From contig NZ_QJGZ01000034.1 of the NCBI RefSeq assembly GCF_003254585.1, positions 124,001 to 188,000 on the forward strand: 64,000 bases of DNA, read 5' to 3'. Source of the stretch: Flavobacterium sharifuzzamanii (GTDB taxonomy: Bacteria; Bacteroidota; Bacteroidia; Flavobacteriales; Flavobacteriaceae). Positions 34,878 through 43,655 of this stretch are shown here, piece after piece; positions within the stretch are counted from its first letter, which is position 1; each line of letters starts with the position of its first letter. Position numbers and translations under genes: made by a program. The notes below the pieces were generated by a model. It did not search any database. It worked only from the letters and a program-made list of their open reading frames with translations, and was not told the DNA's origin.

Positions 34878-35891
34878 ATGAAAGCAATAGGATTTAAAAC
34901 ATCATTACCCATAGAAAACCCAGAAAGTTTTATCGAATTTGAAGCTGTAAAGCCAATTCCAGGGCCACACGATTTATTAGTTAAAATTGATGCGATTTCA
35001 GTAAATCCAGTCGATTTTAAAATTCGCCAGAATAGTGCGAAAGATACCGTTCTTGAAACTCCAAAAATTATAGGCTGGGATGCTGTCGGAATTGTTCAGG
35101 CTGTCGGAAAAGATGTTGCTTTGTTTGAAGTTGGAGATCCAGTTTATTATGCTGGAGATATTACCAAACAAGGAAGCAATGCCGAATATCAGATTATCGA
35201 CGAAAGGATTGTGGGCAGAAAACCTAAATCATTAAGTGTAGAAGAAGCGGCTGTGATTCCGTTAACGGCTTTGACGGCTTGGGAAATTCTATTTGACAGA
35301 ATCAGAATTACGGCAGATAAAGACAAAGGAAAATCGATTTTGATTATTGGCGGAGCAGGAGGAGTCGGTTCCATAGCTATTCAACTTGCTAAGAAAATAG
35401 CAGGTTTAACGGTTATTGCAACAGCGTCGCGTTCTGAAACAATTGCTTGGTGCAAACAACAGGGAGCAGATTTTGTAGTAGATTATAAAGATTTGATTGC
35501 GTCTGTTCGAGAAGCTGGTTTTGAGTATGTTGACTTTATTTTAGATTTCGTAGATACCAATGCTTATTGGGATACAATGGTTGAATTGATTAAACCACAA
35601 GGTCATATTGCCTCAATTACAGGAAGCAGCGACCTTGTTGCATTAACCAAACTGAAGAGCAAAAGTGTTTCTTTTTCTTGGGAATTAATGTACACCCGAT
35701 CTATGTACCAAACAGAAGATATGGTAGAACAGCATAACATCTTGAATATTGTAGCAGATTTATTGGATGACGGTATCTTAAAGACAACTTTGAACACGAC
35801 ACTACACGGACTTACAACTGAAAACCTAAAGAAAGCACATGAACTTTTGGAGTCAGGAAAGACAATTGGAAAGATTGCCATTAAGTTGTAA
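34878..35891 (+). CDS. Quinone-oxidoreductase-like medium-chain dehydrogenase
   Basis: A 337-residue MDR protein: GroES-like N-terminal domain (ISVNPVDFKIRQN, IIGWDAVGIVQAVG) and a Rossmann domain with SILIIGGAGGVGSIAIQLAK for NADPH. Zinc ligands of true alcohol dehydrogenases are not seen, so it probably belongs to the zinc-independent quinone/enone reductase branch often annotated 'zinc-binding alcohol dehydrogenase family'. It reduces an activated double bond or quinone with NADPH. Single gene. Confidence 0.85.
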   Translation: MKAIGFKTSLPIENPESFIEFEAVKPIPGPHDLLVKIDAISVNPVDFKIRQNSAKDTVLETPKIIGWDAVGIVQAVGKDVALFEVGDPVYYAGDITKQGSNAEYQIIDERIVGRKPKSLSVEEAAVIPLTALTAWEILFDRIRITADKDKGKSILIIGGAGGVGSIAIQLAKKIAGLTVIATASRSETIAWCKQQGADFVVDYKDLIASVREAGFEYVDFILDFVDTNAYWDTMVELIKPQGHIASITGSSDLVALTKLKSKSVSFSWELMYTRSMYQTEDMVEQHNILNIVADLLDDGILKTTLNTTLHGLTTENLKKAHELLESGKTIGKIAIKL

Positions 35892-35949
35892 AGCTTAAAA
35901 TAGAGTTAGTAATGGTTGAAAAGACTATTTGGAATTGTTTTAAATAATA

Positions 35950-35981
35950 TTGTTTTTAAATAAGAAAATTTTGTATTTTCG
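35950..35981 (+). promoter_or_regulatory. Promoter (TTG - 21 bp - TATTTTCG) of the DoxX gene
   Basis: TTG at 35950-35952 and TATTTTCG at 35974-35981, 21 bp apart, one mismatch to the -7 consensus, about 50 bp before the ATG. Confidence 0.5.
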
Positions 35982-36033
35982 TCGGCTTACAAACCCAATT
36001 GAATATAAATTTTTAACCTAAACAAAATTATTT

Positions 36034-36420
36034 ATGATTTCAAAAAACACAGACCTTGGATTATTGCTTTTGCGTTTAAGTACTGGTGGATTAATGCTTT
36101 TTCACGGTGTTTCTAAACTGATTCACGGAATTTCGTTCCTTGTAGAAAACATGGGCGCATTTGGATATGCAGTTTACATTGGCGAAGTTTTAGCTCCGAT
36201 TGCCATTTTATTAGGATTCAGAACTAGAATTGCAGCAGTTCTTTTGGCAATAACTTGTGTGGTGGCAGTTGCGACGATGCACAGTCAGGAAATTTTCTCA
36301 ATTAGTGAGCATGGCGGTTATGCTTTAGAATTATTAATGCTTTATCTTTTTGGTGCTCTTGCATTATTCTTTACAGGTGCTGGTAAATATGCTGTTTCCA
36401 AAAACAATCAGTGGGATTAA
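36034..36420 (+). CDS. DoxX-family membrane protein
   Basis: A 128-residue four-helix membrane protein: GLLLLRLSTGGLMLFHGVSKLIHG is the typical DoxX start, followed by YVAYIGEVLAP-type (AVYIGEVLAPIAILLGFRTRIAAVLLAITCVVA) and a terminal LLMLYLFGALALFFTGAGKY. It may take part in membrane redox chemistry, but the substrate is unknown. Has its own promoter and terminator. Confidence 0.88.
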   Translation: MISKNTDLGLLLLRLSTGGLMLFHGVSKLIHGISFLVENMGAFGYAVYIGEVLAPIAILLGFRTRIAAVLLAITCVVAVATMHSQEIFSISEHGGYALELLMLYLFGALALFFTGAGKYAVSKNNQWD

Positions 36421-36452
36421 TTTTCTATAAGTAAAAGGTTTACTTTATACAG

Positions 36453-36485
36453 AAAGCTCTAAATTTTTGATTTAGGGCTTTTTTT
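36453..36485 (+). terminator. Rho-independent terminator after the DoxX gene
   Basis: AAAGCTCTAAAT, loop TTTTG, ATTTAGGGCTTT with one G-U pair, followed by T residues. Confidence 0.75.
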
Positions 36486-36507
36486 ATGGATACTCTTTTT
36501 ATTATGC

Positions 36508-36515
36508 TATTTTTG
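36508..36515 (+). promoter_or_regulatory. -7 box of the second TonB-dependent receptor
   Basis: TATTTTTG, exact TAnnTTTG, 34 bp before the ATG at 36550. The -33 TTG is not clear. Confidence 0.45.
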
Positions 36516-36549
36516 CGTCCAAAACACCCAAATTATTACCAAAATAGCA

Positions 36550-38754
36550 ATGAAGTCCTTATTCCCGTTTATCCTTTTTATTTTTTCTCCAGTAATTAAT
36601 GCACAATCTCTAAATGGCATTGTAAATGATTCTGATGGAAAAGCATCATCAGAAGTCTTAATTCGAAATTTAAATTCAAAATCACACGCACATACCGATG
36701 TAAATGGAAAATTTACCTTAGAAGGAGTGCAGATAAATGATAGTCTGGTTATTACCAAAAAAGGGTTTTCAACTCAAAGAGTAAAATTGGCTTCTTTAGA
36801 TTTTCTTTCCATTCAATTAGAAGAAAAACCGTTTTTACTGGAAGAAGTTAAGATTGGTAATAATCTAAAATATCTGAATACCATTTCTAAAATCGATTTT
36901 GAAATTCAGCCTATCTCAAATTCTCAAGATTTATTGCGAAAAGTTCCAGGGCTTTTCATAGGTCAGCACGCTGGTGGAGGAAAAGCAGAACAAATCTTTT
37001 TAAGAGGTTTTGACTGCGATCACGGAACCGATATTAATATTACTGTTGATGGAATGCCAGTAAACATGGTATCTCACGCTCACGGGCAAGGTTATTCAGA
37101 TCTACATTTTGTGATTCCAGAAACGGTAGATAATATTGATTTTGATAAAGGAGCCTATTTTGCGGATAAAGGAGATTTTACAACGGCTGGATATGTTGGT
37201 TTTAATACCAAAAATGCTTTGCAGAACAGTTCTATTTCTTTTGAAGGAGGGCAGTTTGACACTTTCCGTACTGTTGCCATGTTTAATTTATTGAATAAAG
37301 AAAACCAATCGGCTTATTTTGCTGGAGAATACATGATGACTGATGGCTATTTTGATGCTCCTCAAAACTTTAACCGAATTAATTTGTTTGGAAAGTACAA
37401 TGCTAAAATGGAAAATGGAGACCGTTTGGCTATTTCGGTTTCACATTTTAAAAGCCAATGGGATGCAAGTGGACAAATTCCAGATCGCGCAGTAAATGAC
37501 GGAACAATTTCGCATTACGGAGCAATCGATTCAAATGAAGGAGGAAATACTGATAGAACAAATTTCAATCTGCAATACGATGCAAAAATTGACGAAAATA
37601 CACATGTCAAAAGCAGTGCTTATTTAAGCAAATATGATTTTGAACTGTATTCTAATTTTACTTTTTTCTTAAACGATCCTGTAAACGGCGATCAAATCAA
37701 ACAGAAAGAGAATAGAACCATTGTTGGTTTTCAGTCTGAATACGATCAGAAATTAAGCGAAAAATGGCGTTTTAACTTGGGCGCTGGACTTCGAAACGAT
37801 AATAATAAAGATGTAGAATTATCGCATACTTTAAACAGAAAAACAGTTTTAGATTATTTGAGTTTAGGAACTGTAAACCAAACCAATTTATTTACATATT
37901 CAAGTCTTGATTTTACATCGGGAAAATGGCTAGTAAATGGAGGTTTGCGTTTAGATTATTTTAAATTTGGTTACGAAGATCAATTGGCATCAACTTACGC
38001 CAATCAGACACAGACAAAAGCAATTGTGAGTCCGAAACTGAACTTTTTGTATACTCAAAATGATAAATTAAACTATTTCCTGAAATTAGGAAAAGGATTT
38101 CATAGCAATGATACTCGAGTTGTAGTGGCCCAAAAAGGGGAGAAAATCCTTCCTGAAACGTATGGTGCAGATTTAGGAATCAACTGGAAACCATTTCCAC
38201 GCATGATTATTAATTCGGCAATCTGGTATTTGTATTTGGCACAGGAATTTGTCTATGTTGGAGACGAAGCGGTTGTTGAACCAAGCGGAAAAACAGAAAG
38301 AAAAGGTTTTGATTTTGGTTTCAGATATCAATTGACCAACTGGTTATTCTGGAATATCGATTACACATATACGCATGCAAGAGCAATAGATGAGCCTAAA
38401 GGAAATGATTATCTGCCATTGGCTCCAAAAAATACTTTAATGAACGGGATCTCGGTAAAAGACTTAAAAGGTTTCTCAGGAAGCATAAGAACTCGTTTTT
38501 TGGGAGATAGACCAGCAAATGAAGACAATTCGGTTGTGGCAAAAGGATATTGCATTACCGACTTCTCCGTAAATTATCAAATTAAGAAAGTTTCGATTGG
38601 TGTAAACATCGATAATATTTTCAATACAAAATGGAAAGAAACACAATTCTTAACCGAATCAAGATTAGCAAATGAAACTGATTCTGTAGAAGAAATTCAT
38701 TTTACGGCAGGAACGCCATTTAATGCGCGACTGATATTGAAATATGCTTGGTAA
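36550..38754 (+). CDS. TonB-dependent receptor with CarboxypepD_reg-like N-terminus
   Basis: A 734-residue receptor: signal peptide (ends VINAQ), small beta-sandwich (residues about 21-95), plug (SQDLLRKVPGLFIGQHAGGGKAEQIFLRGF) and barrel ending NARLILKYAW. The plug segment FDCDHGTDINITVDGMPVNM followed by SHAHGQGYSDLHFVIPE is distinctive and His-rich. It differs from the siderophore receptor at 26.5 kb. A metal or small organic ligand is plausible; none can be proven. It has its own promoter and terminator. Confidence 0.88.
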   Translation: MKSLFPFILFIFSPVINAQSLNGIVNDSDGKASSEVLIRNLNSKSHAHTDVNGKFTLEGVQINDSLVITKKGFSTQRVKLASLDFLSIQLEEKPFLLEEVKIGNNLKYLNTISKIDFEIQPISNSQDLLRKVPGLFIGQHAGGGKAEQIFLRGFDCDHGTDINITVDGMPVNMVSHAHGQGYSDLHFVIPETVDNIDFDKGAYFADKGDFTTAGYVGFNTKNALQNSSISFEGGQFDTFRTVAMFNLLNKENQSAYFAGEYMMTDGYFDAPQNFNRINLFGKYNAKMENGDRLAISVSHFKSQWDASGQIPDRAVNDGTISHYGAIDSNEGGNTDRTNFNLQYDAKIDENTHVKSSAYLSKYDFELYSNFTFFLNDPVNGDQIKQKENRTIVGFQSEYDQKLSEKWRFNLGAGLRNDNNKDVELSHTLNRKTVLDYLSLGTVNQTNLFTYSSLDFTSGKWLVNGGLRLDYFKFGYEDQLASTYANQTQTKAIVSPKLNFLYTQNDKLNYFLKLGKGFHSNDTRVVVAQKGEKILPETYGADLGINWKPFPRMIINSAIWYLYLAQEFVYVGDEAVVEPSGKTERKGFDFGFRYQLTNWLFWNIDYTYTHARAIDEPKGNDYLPLAPKNTLMNGISVKDLKGFSGSIRTRFLGDRPANEDNSVVAKGYCITDFSVNYQIKKVSIGVNIDNIFNTKWKETQFLTESRLANETDSVEEIHFTAGTPFNARLILKYAW

Positions 38755-38770
38755 TGGGTTTTAACTCAAT

Positions 38771-38806
38771 AAAAAGCGTCTCAGGATTTTCTGAGGCGCT
38801 TTTTTA
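38771..38806 (+). terminator. Rho-independent terminator after the TonB receptor
   Basis: AAAAGCGTCTCAG, loop GATTTT, CTGAGGCGCTTTTTT with one G-U pair and a T-run. Confidence 0.8.
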
Positions 38807-38807
38807 T

Positions 38808-39960
38808 TTAGAGTTAACTTTTAATTTACTGCTAATTTATTCGGTACTATAATGTTTAATGTTTTGCTTTATGTTATTTGTTTTAATTGTTTGATTTTTA
38901 GATTTTTATTTATTTTTTAACATGAATATTTTTTGATGCTGTAACAGCTTTAGAACTGCTTTCAGTTCATATAAAAAGTGTTTTTTGATAATGCATTATC
39001 CGCCAAAATCCAATCAAAAAAACTTTAAAAGTAGGAGAGAAGTGCTATGTAGTTTTTTTGTGTAAATTTTAGGTTGAAAAGTAAGGGTTGTTGAGTTGAA
39101 AATTAAGAATCGAGAAGCATTAAAATAAAGAAAATTTCGATCTCTTTTTTTAGGAAACAGAAAACTGTTTTTTACAATAAAATCGTTGTTTTTTGATGTG
39201 ATTTCTGTTATAGAGGTTTTCTATAGTAAGATGTTAACTTTTTGATTTTTAGTTTTTAAATTGATTTAATTAAATAAAAAGTTTAATAATTAAAATAAAA
39301 AAGTATTTTGTTCTTTTAGGTTTGTTTTTTTGTCTTTATTTGTTGTTTTCAAGAGAAAGAAACCATTAAAAAATAGACTTCAAAAGAGAAGTTAATTTTG
39401 TTGGCTGATATGACATTTTTTTTGAAAATGGAGTTTATTACTTGTGAAAGCAACAATTGTAGATTTTCATAGTGAAGAAGGTTTTCGGATACACTTCTTG
39501 AGATTTCAGATTTAAAAAAAAAACACTTTACCCTTGAAGAAAGAAGACGCTTAATGGGAGAAAGTTTTTGGACGCCACAGATTGAAATACAACAATAAAT
39601 TTCACATGATTTATACTGCTGAAGAGAATTACACTCAATGATAATTTACTTGAGCAATTTAAAAACGATTTTAAGGCTTAAATATTTAATTTGGAAGCAA
39701 TGCTTGATTCTTTCTTTTTTATTGGTCAGGATAAAGAAAAACGCCTTTATCGCATGTGTTTGATTTGTTTTGATATTGGAAAAAATGCCAAATGGTCTAA
39801 TCATTAACAAAAAAATGCTGTAATCAACGGAGTAGATAACGCAGATTAGTCCATAGTGAGTTAATCCATTTTTTAACATTTTAACCCGTTTTTAACACAG
39901 ATTCAATTTTAATATTGTCTATTTCAGTTCAGATTCGTACATTGTTAAAAATTACAGATC
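38808..39960. other. 1.15-kb AT-rich stretch without an intact gene
   Basis: Very T-rich on the + strand, with many stops in all frames. Between about 39440 and 39660 short protein-like pieces occur in different + frames: VKATIVDFHSEEGFRIHFL (from GTG 39444) ends at a stop, and LEISDLKKKHFTLEERRRLM, then GESFWTPQIEIQQ, runs in another frame to 39597. This looks like a decayed gene broken by frameshifts. I see no known RNA gene. The end (39916-39946) may hold a weak promoter for the FabZ-like gene (TTG - 20 bp - TACATTGT). Confidence 0.35.
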
Positions 39961-40374
39961 ATGACTAAAAAAATAGAAGATTTAATTCCGCATCGTGCCC
40001 CATTCCTTTTTGTGGATGAAATTATTTCTTATACGACAGAAACAATCATTGGTTTAAAGACGTTTACAGAAAAAGATGCTTGGCTTCAGGGCAGTTTTCC
40101 CGATTTTAATTTTGTTCCAGGAACTATTTTGATTGAAGCAATGGCGCAGTGTGGCGGTGCAGGTATAAAACTTTTAGGGATTGCAGATGGCGTTTTTGGC
40201 TTGGTTAGCTTAGACAAGGTGGAGTTTTTTGGAGGTGTTGAGTTCGATAAACTCGTTAAATTTGTTGTAAAAAACATTCGCACAAGCGAAAAAATCATAA
40301 AACAGTCGGGTGAAGCTTTTGATGAAGATAGGCTAATTATGAAAGGTGAGTGGATGTGTGTGAAGCTTCAGTGA
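39961..40374 (+). CDS. FabZ-like hotdog protein lacking the catalytic histidine
   Basis: A 137-residue hotdog-fold protein. The start IEDLIPHRAPFLFVDEI and the central-helix segment VPGTILIEAMAQCGG (Glu59) match beta-hydroxyacyl-ACP dehydratase FabZ. But the catalytic His of the GHFP motif is Ser45 here (LQGSFPDFNFVPG). It may bind acyl chains or act on another substrate rather than dehydrate. No acyl-carrier or polyene/flexirubin genes are nearby, so the pathway is unclear. Confidence 0.78.
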   Translation: MTKKIEDLIPHRAPFLFVDEIISYTTETIIGLKTFTEKDAWLQGSFPDFNFVPGTILIEAMAQCGGAGIKLLGIADGVFGLVSLDKVEFFGGVEFDKLVKFVVKNIRTSEKIIKQSGEAFDEDRLIMKGEWMCVKLQ

Positions 40375-40478
40375 TATAGTAGAAGCAAGATAATAGAAGC
40401 AAGAAGCAAGACGAAAGATTTGATTGAGGCAGGAAGATGGATTTTGAGAGTCAAGAAAAAAGATATGGAGAAAAGAAC

Positions 40479-40731
40479 AGTCTTAAAAAAATAACTCTTT
40501 TAGTAAGCTTCAGAGAAGCGAAATATTTATAGCAAAGAATAGCTTTTAGAACATAAAGCTCCGGAGGAGCGACATATTTAAACTTACAGAAAAATATGTC
40601 GCTCCTCCGGAGCTTTTTTAATAGGTCTTATTGTAATTCTATAAATATTTCACCCCGCTGGGGGTTTACAGAAGAATAAAATTTAAAAATATTCCATCCA
40701 GCAAAAAAGCTGTCCTTTTGAGACAGCTTTT
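40479..40731. repeat. Composite repeat of about 255 bp, copy B
   Basis: Same block order as the copy at 18108-18367. The hairpin arms (40555-40578 and 40593-40616) are exact complements over 24 bp (AAAGCTCCGGAGGAGCGACA...). Like copy A it ends just past the stop of a minus-strand gene, so it may have been retained as a terminator. Bases 40375-40478 before it show AGAAGCAAGA-type direct repeats. Confidence 0.75.
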
Positions 40732-40735
40732 CTTT

Positions 40736-42664
40736 TTACATTTTTGTAATGATGAATTCGCTTCGGCGATTGACTTGATGCTGTGCTTCGGTACACGGCA
40801 CTCCGTTGGAGCAATTATTGATTAACTGTGTCTCTCCGTAGCCAATTGCGCTTTCTATTCTTTCGGGAGCAACTCCTTGAGAAATTAAATAATCTCTTGT
40901 AGCTTTTGCTCTTCGGTCTGACAGTTCGAGATTGTACTGATCATTGGCTCTTGAATCGGTATGTGACTCAATTTTGATCACAACAGTATTATACTGATGC
41001 ATTAAGAGAACTACTTTATTTAGTTCTATTGCAGCATCATAGCGAATATCTGATTTATCTAAATCAAAGTAAATAATTCCGATTTTTATTTTTAAAAGAC
41101 CATTTTCGCGAACGATTAAAGCAGGATCCAAACCAACAAGAGCTTCGGTTTTTCCTGAACTGTTTGCTGTTACAATTGCTTTAGTATTGTTGTTATAACT
41201 CTCTTTTGAGACTTCGATAGTATAAGGCGTATTGCAATTTACGTTGTTATTGAAATCGTATTTTCCATCAAGTTGAGAAACGGTTTCAGCTACTTTAATT
41301 CCGTTGGCATTTTTTAACGTTACCATAGCTCCAGCAATTCTGTTGTTTGAAATGGCATCAAATACAAAACCGCTTATGGCTTGATTGCATGATCTTTCAA
41401 AAGAGTAAATATCATCATCACCTTTTCCAGTTTTTCTATTCGAGCATACAAAACCTTTATTGGTTGCTTCATTAACGATATATCCAAAATCATCTCTATT
41501 GCTGTTTAATGGCGCACCGAGATTGGCTGGTGTGTCAAAAGCGCCATCATTTAATCGGCTTTCAAAAACATCCAAACCTCCTAAACCTAAAAATCCGTCA
41601 GAAGAAAAATATAGAGCCTGATCGGTGATATACGGAAACATTTCACGGCCAGTTGTATTTATTTTTTCGCCTAAATTTTTAGGTTCAGAGAATTGATTAT
41701 TGCCTAAAATATCGACTACAAAAATATCTGTAGAACCAATAGTTCCTGGCATATCTGAAACGAAATAGAGCTTTTTGCCGTCTTTGCTTACTGAAGGATG
41801 TCCAACGGAATAGTTGTCACTGTTAAAAGGCAGTTCTTTAATATCTTTCCAGGAAACGGTGCCATTGTTGTTTTCTGTTGCTGTAGCAGAAAAGATTTTA
41901 AGATTATTAATGCCTTTGGAGTCACGTTTTAGTTTTCCGTTATAATTGTTTCTGGTAAAATAAATCGTTTTTTCATCTGGAGAAAAGGCGATACAGGCTT
42001 CGTGATATTTGGTTGTAATATCTTTTCCGAAGCGCTCTTTAAAAGTAACGTTCGATTGTGTTTCGCTTATTTTTCCTAACTGCATATTCAGATAAGGCTG
42101 ATCGTTCCAACCGTATTTTTCAGTTTTAAAATATGAAGAATCAGCAGTAGTAGAATAAACTAAATTGCCTTTGTAATACATTGGTCCAAAATCTGAATTA
42201 GCAGTATTTATGTCTAAATTTTCTAGTAGAAAAGAAGGTTTTATATTTTCAATATCTTCTAAAGTGACATTTTTAAGAGAAAAATTCTTTGCCCTTGGAT
42301 CTGTCGATTTTTGCTTTTCGGAGAAATTTTTCATCCATTTTTTTGCCAGTTCATAGTTCTGAATCCCTTGCAGAGACTGTGCGTAACGAAATAAATATTC
42401 GGCTGAAACTTCATTCGGATATTCAGCAATTAGCTTTCCGTACCATTTTGAAGCACTGGACATTTTTGTATTGAAATAATAAGCGTCTCCAAGTCGCTGA
42501 AGCGTTTCTTTGGAAGCATCTCCATTGTTGATGGAAAGTTCATACGATTTTGCGGCTTCAACATAATACATCTTATCAAAAAGAGCATCGGCAGTTTTGT
42601 TTTTGGTTTGCGAATAAATTAGCTGTATAACCAATAATGCGAGTATAGTAGTTGTTCTTTTCAT
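40736..42664 (-). CDS. OmpA-family protein with TPR and PD40 propeller (T9SS/gliding-associated type)
   Basis: A 642-residue exported protein: signal peptide, helical TPR-like region (about 25-125, LQRLGDAYYFNTKMSSASKW), WD40-like/PD40 repeats (about 185-420, ISFSPDEKTIYFTRNN-type, SVSKDGKKLYFVSDMP, YITDQALYFSSDGFLGLGGLDVF), a carboxypeptidase-regulatory-like sandwich (about 430-510) and a C-terminal OmpA peptidoglycan-binding domain (VVIKIESHTDSRANDQYNLELSDRRA). The same architecture is seen in Bacteroidetes PorE-like proteins. It is the third gene after the giant protein and the PorP/SprF gene (12-bp gap), suggesting it anchors that machinery to peptidoglycan. Confidence 0.88.
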   Translation of the reverse strand: MKRTTTILALLVIQLIYSQTKNKTADALFDKMYYVEAAKSYELSINNGDASKETLQRLGDAYYFNTKMSSASKWYGKLIAEYPNEVSAEYLFRYAQSLQGIQNYELAKKWMKNFSEKQKSTDPRAKNFSLKNVTLEDIENIKPSFLLENLDINTANSDFGPMYYKGNLVYSTTADSSYFKTEKYGWNDQPYLNMQLGKISETQSNVTFKERFGKDITTKYHEACIAFSPDEKTIYFTRNNYNGKLKRDSKGINNLKIFSATATENNNGTVSWKDIKELPFNSDNYSVGHPSVSKDGKKLYFVSDMPGTIGSTDIFVVDILGNNQFSEPKNLGEKINTTGREMFPYITDQALYFSSDGFLGLGGLDVFESRLNDGAFDTPANLGAPLNSNRDDFGYIVNEATNKGFVCSNRKTGKGDDDIYSFERSCNQAISGFVFDAISNNRIAGAMVTLKNANGIKVAETVSQLDGKYDFNNNVNCNTPYTIEVSKESYNNNTKAIVTANSSGKTEALVGLDPALIVRENGLLKIKIGIIYFDLDKSDIRYDAAIELNKVVLLMHQYNTVVIKIESHTDSRANDQYNLELSDRRAKATRDYLISQGVAPERIESAIGYGETQLINNCSNGVPCTEAQHQVNRRSEFIITKM

Positions 42665-42676
42665 AGACTATCCGTA

Positions 42677-43600
42677 TTAAAAGAATCTTGGTGATTTTAG
42701 TCCTTTTTTGCGTGAAACCAGTTCAAAACGAAGCATAATTTCGTGCGTACCGCTGTTGTAATTCTGTAAAGCGGTTGTAGTGTAATCGTAAGCGTAACCA
42801 GCCATAAGCATTGGCGTAATTTGTATTCCCACAAGACCGCTCACAGAATCCGATGTACGATAAGAAACACCTAGCGTAAGAGCATTGTTGAACATGAAAT
42901 TGGCAGATATATCGGCAATCATTGGAGCGCCAGCCACATATTTCAGAAAAAGAGCAGGTTTGAATTTGGTATGTGCCGAAAGGTCGAAAACATAACCTCC
43001 AATAAGATAAACGTGTATTCTCTGATTGACCAAATCTTCGCTAATATCATCATAAGTATAACGTTCGCGGGTCATAAAATTCGGAATAGAAAGTCCTATA
43101 TAATCTCTTTCTCCGTGCCAATACAAACCAGCTCCAACAACAGGAAGGAATTTGTTGGTAATGTTTTCACGAAATTGTACATCGGGATCTTTATAGCTTC
43201 CTTTGGACCAGTCGATATTGATAACACGTCCACCGCCTTTTACTCCAAAAGAAAGCTTATGATTTTCTCCAGATTTAATGGTATAAGAGAAATTGGCATC
43301 TAAATATTGCTCGTCTGTTGGCCCGATTTCTTCGTTTACGATTGAAATTCCAAGCCCTACATTTTTTCCGACTGGTGTATCCAAAGAAAAACTTTGAGTG
43401 TCTGGAGCGCCTTCGATACCAACCCACTGCGTTCTTAAAAGACCTGTTACGGTTAAATGTCCAAGAGATCCGGCATAAGCTGAGTTTACGGTCATTGTAT
43501 TGTACATATATTGCGTGTATTGCGGGTCCTGTTGTGCAAAGGCTCCATATACCGAGAATAGAGTAATTATCGCGAAAACCTTTTTTATATTTTTAATCAT
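42677..43600 (-). CDS. PorP/SprF-family type IX secretion membrane protein
   Basis: Start taken at the ATG at 43600 (MIKNIKKVFAIITLFSVYGAFAQQDPQYTQYMYN); an upstream start would add 14 residues before the signal peptide. The 307-residue protein has the family hallmark QDPQYTQYMYNTMTVNSAYAGS followed by barrel strands (GLLRTQWVGIEGAPDTQSFS, YDYTTTALQNYNSGTHEIMLRF). PorP/SprF proteins help secrete or attach specific T9SS type B proteins encoded next to them, here the giant protein immediately upstream (55 bp). Confidence 0.92.
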   Translation of the reverse strand: MIKNIKKVFAIITLFSVYGAFAQQDPQYTQYMYNTMTVNSAYAGSLGHLTVTGLLRTQWVGIEGAPDTQSFSLDTPVGKNVGLGISIVNEEIGPTDEQYLDANFSYTIKSGENHKLSFGVKGGGRVINIDWSKGSYKDPDVQFRENITNKFLPVVGAGLYWHGERDYIGLSIPNFMTRERYTYDDISEDLVNQRIHVYLIGGYVFDLSAHTKFKPALFLKYVAGAPMIADISANFMFNNALTLGVSYRTSDSVSGLVGIQITPMLMAGYAYDYTTTALQNYNSGTHEIMLRFELVSRKKGLKSPRFF

Positions 43601-43655
43601 AGCCAATTCTATTTTGGTTAATCCTATTCTTAAACTTTTCATTTTCTGGATGGTT

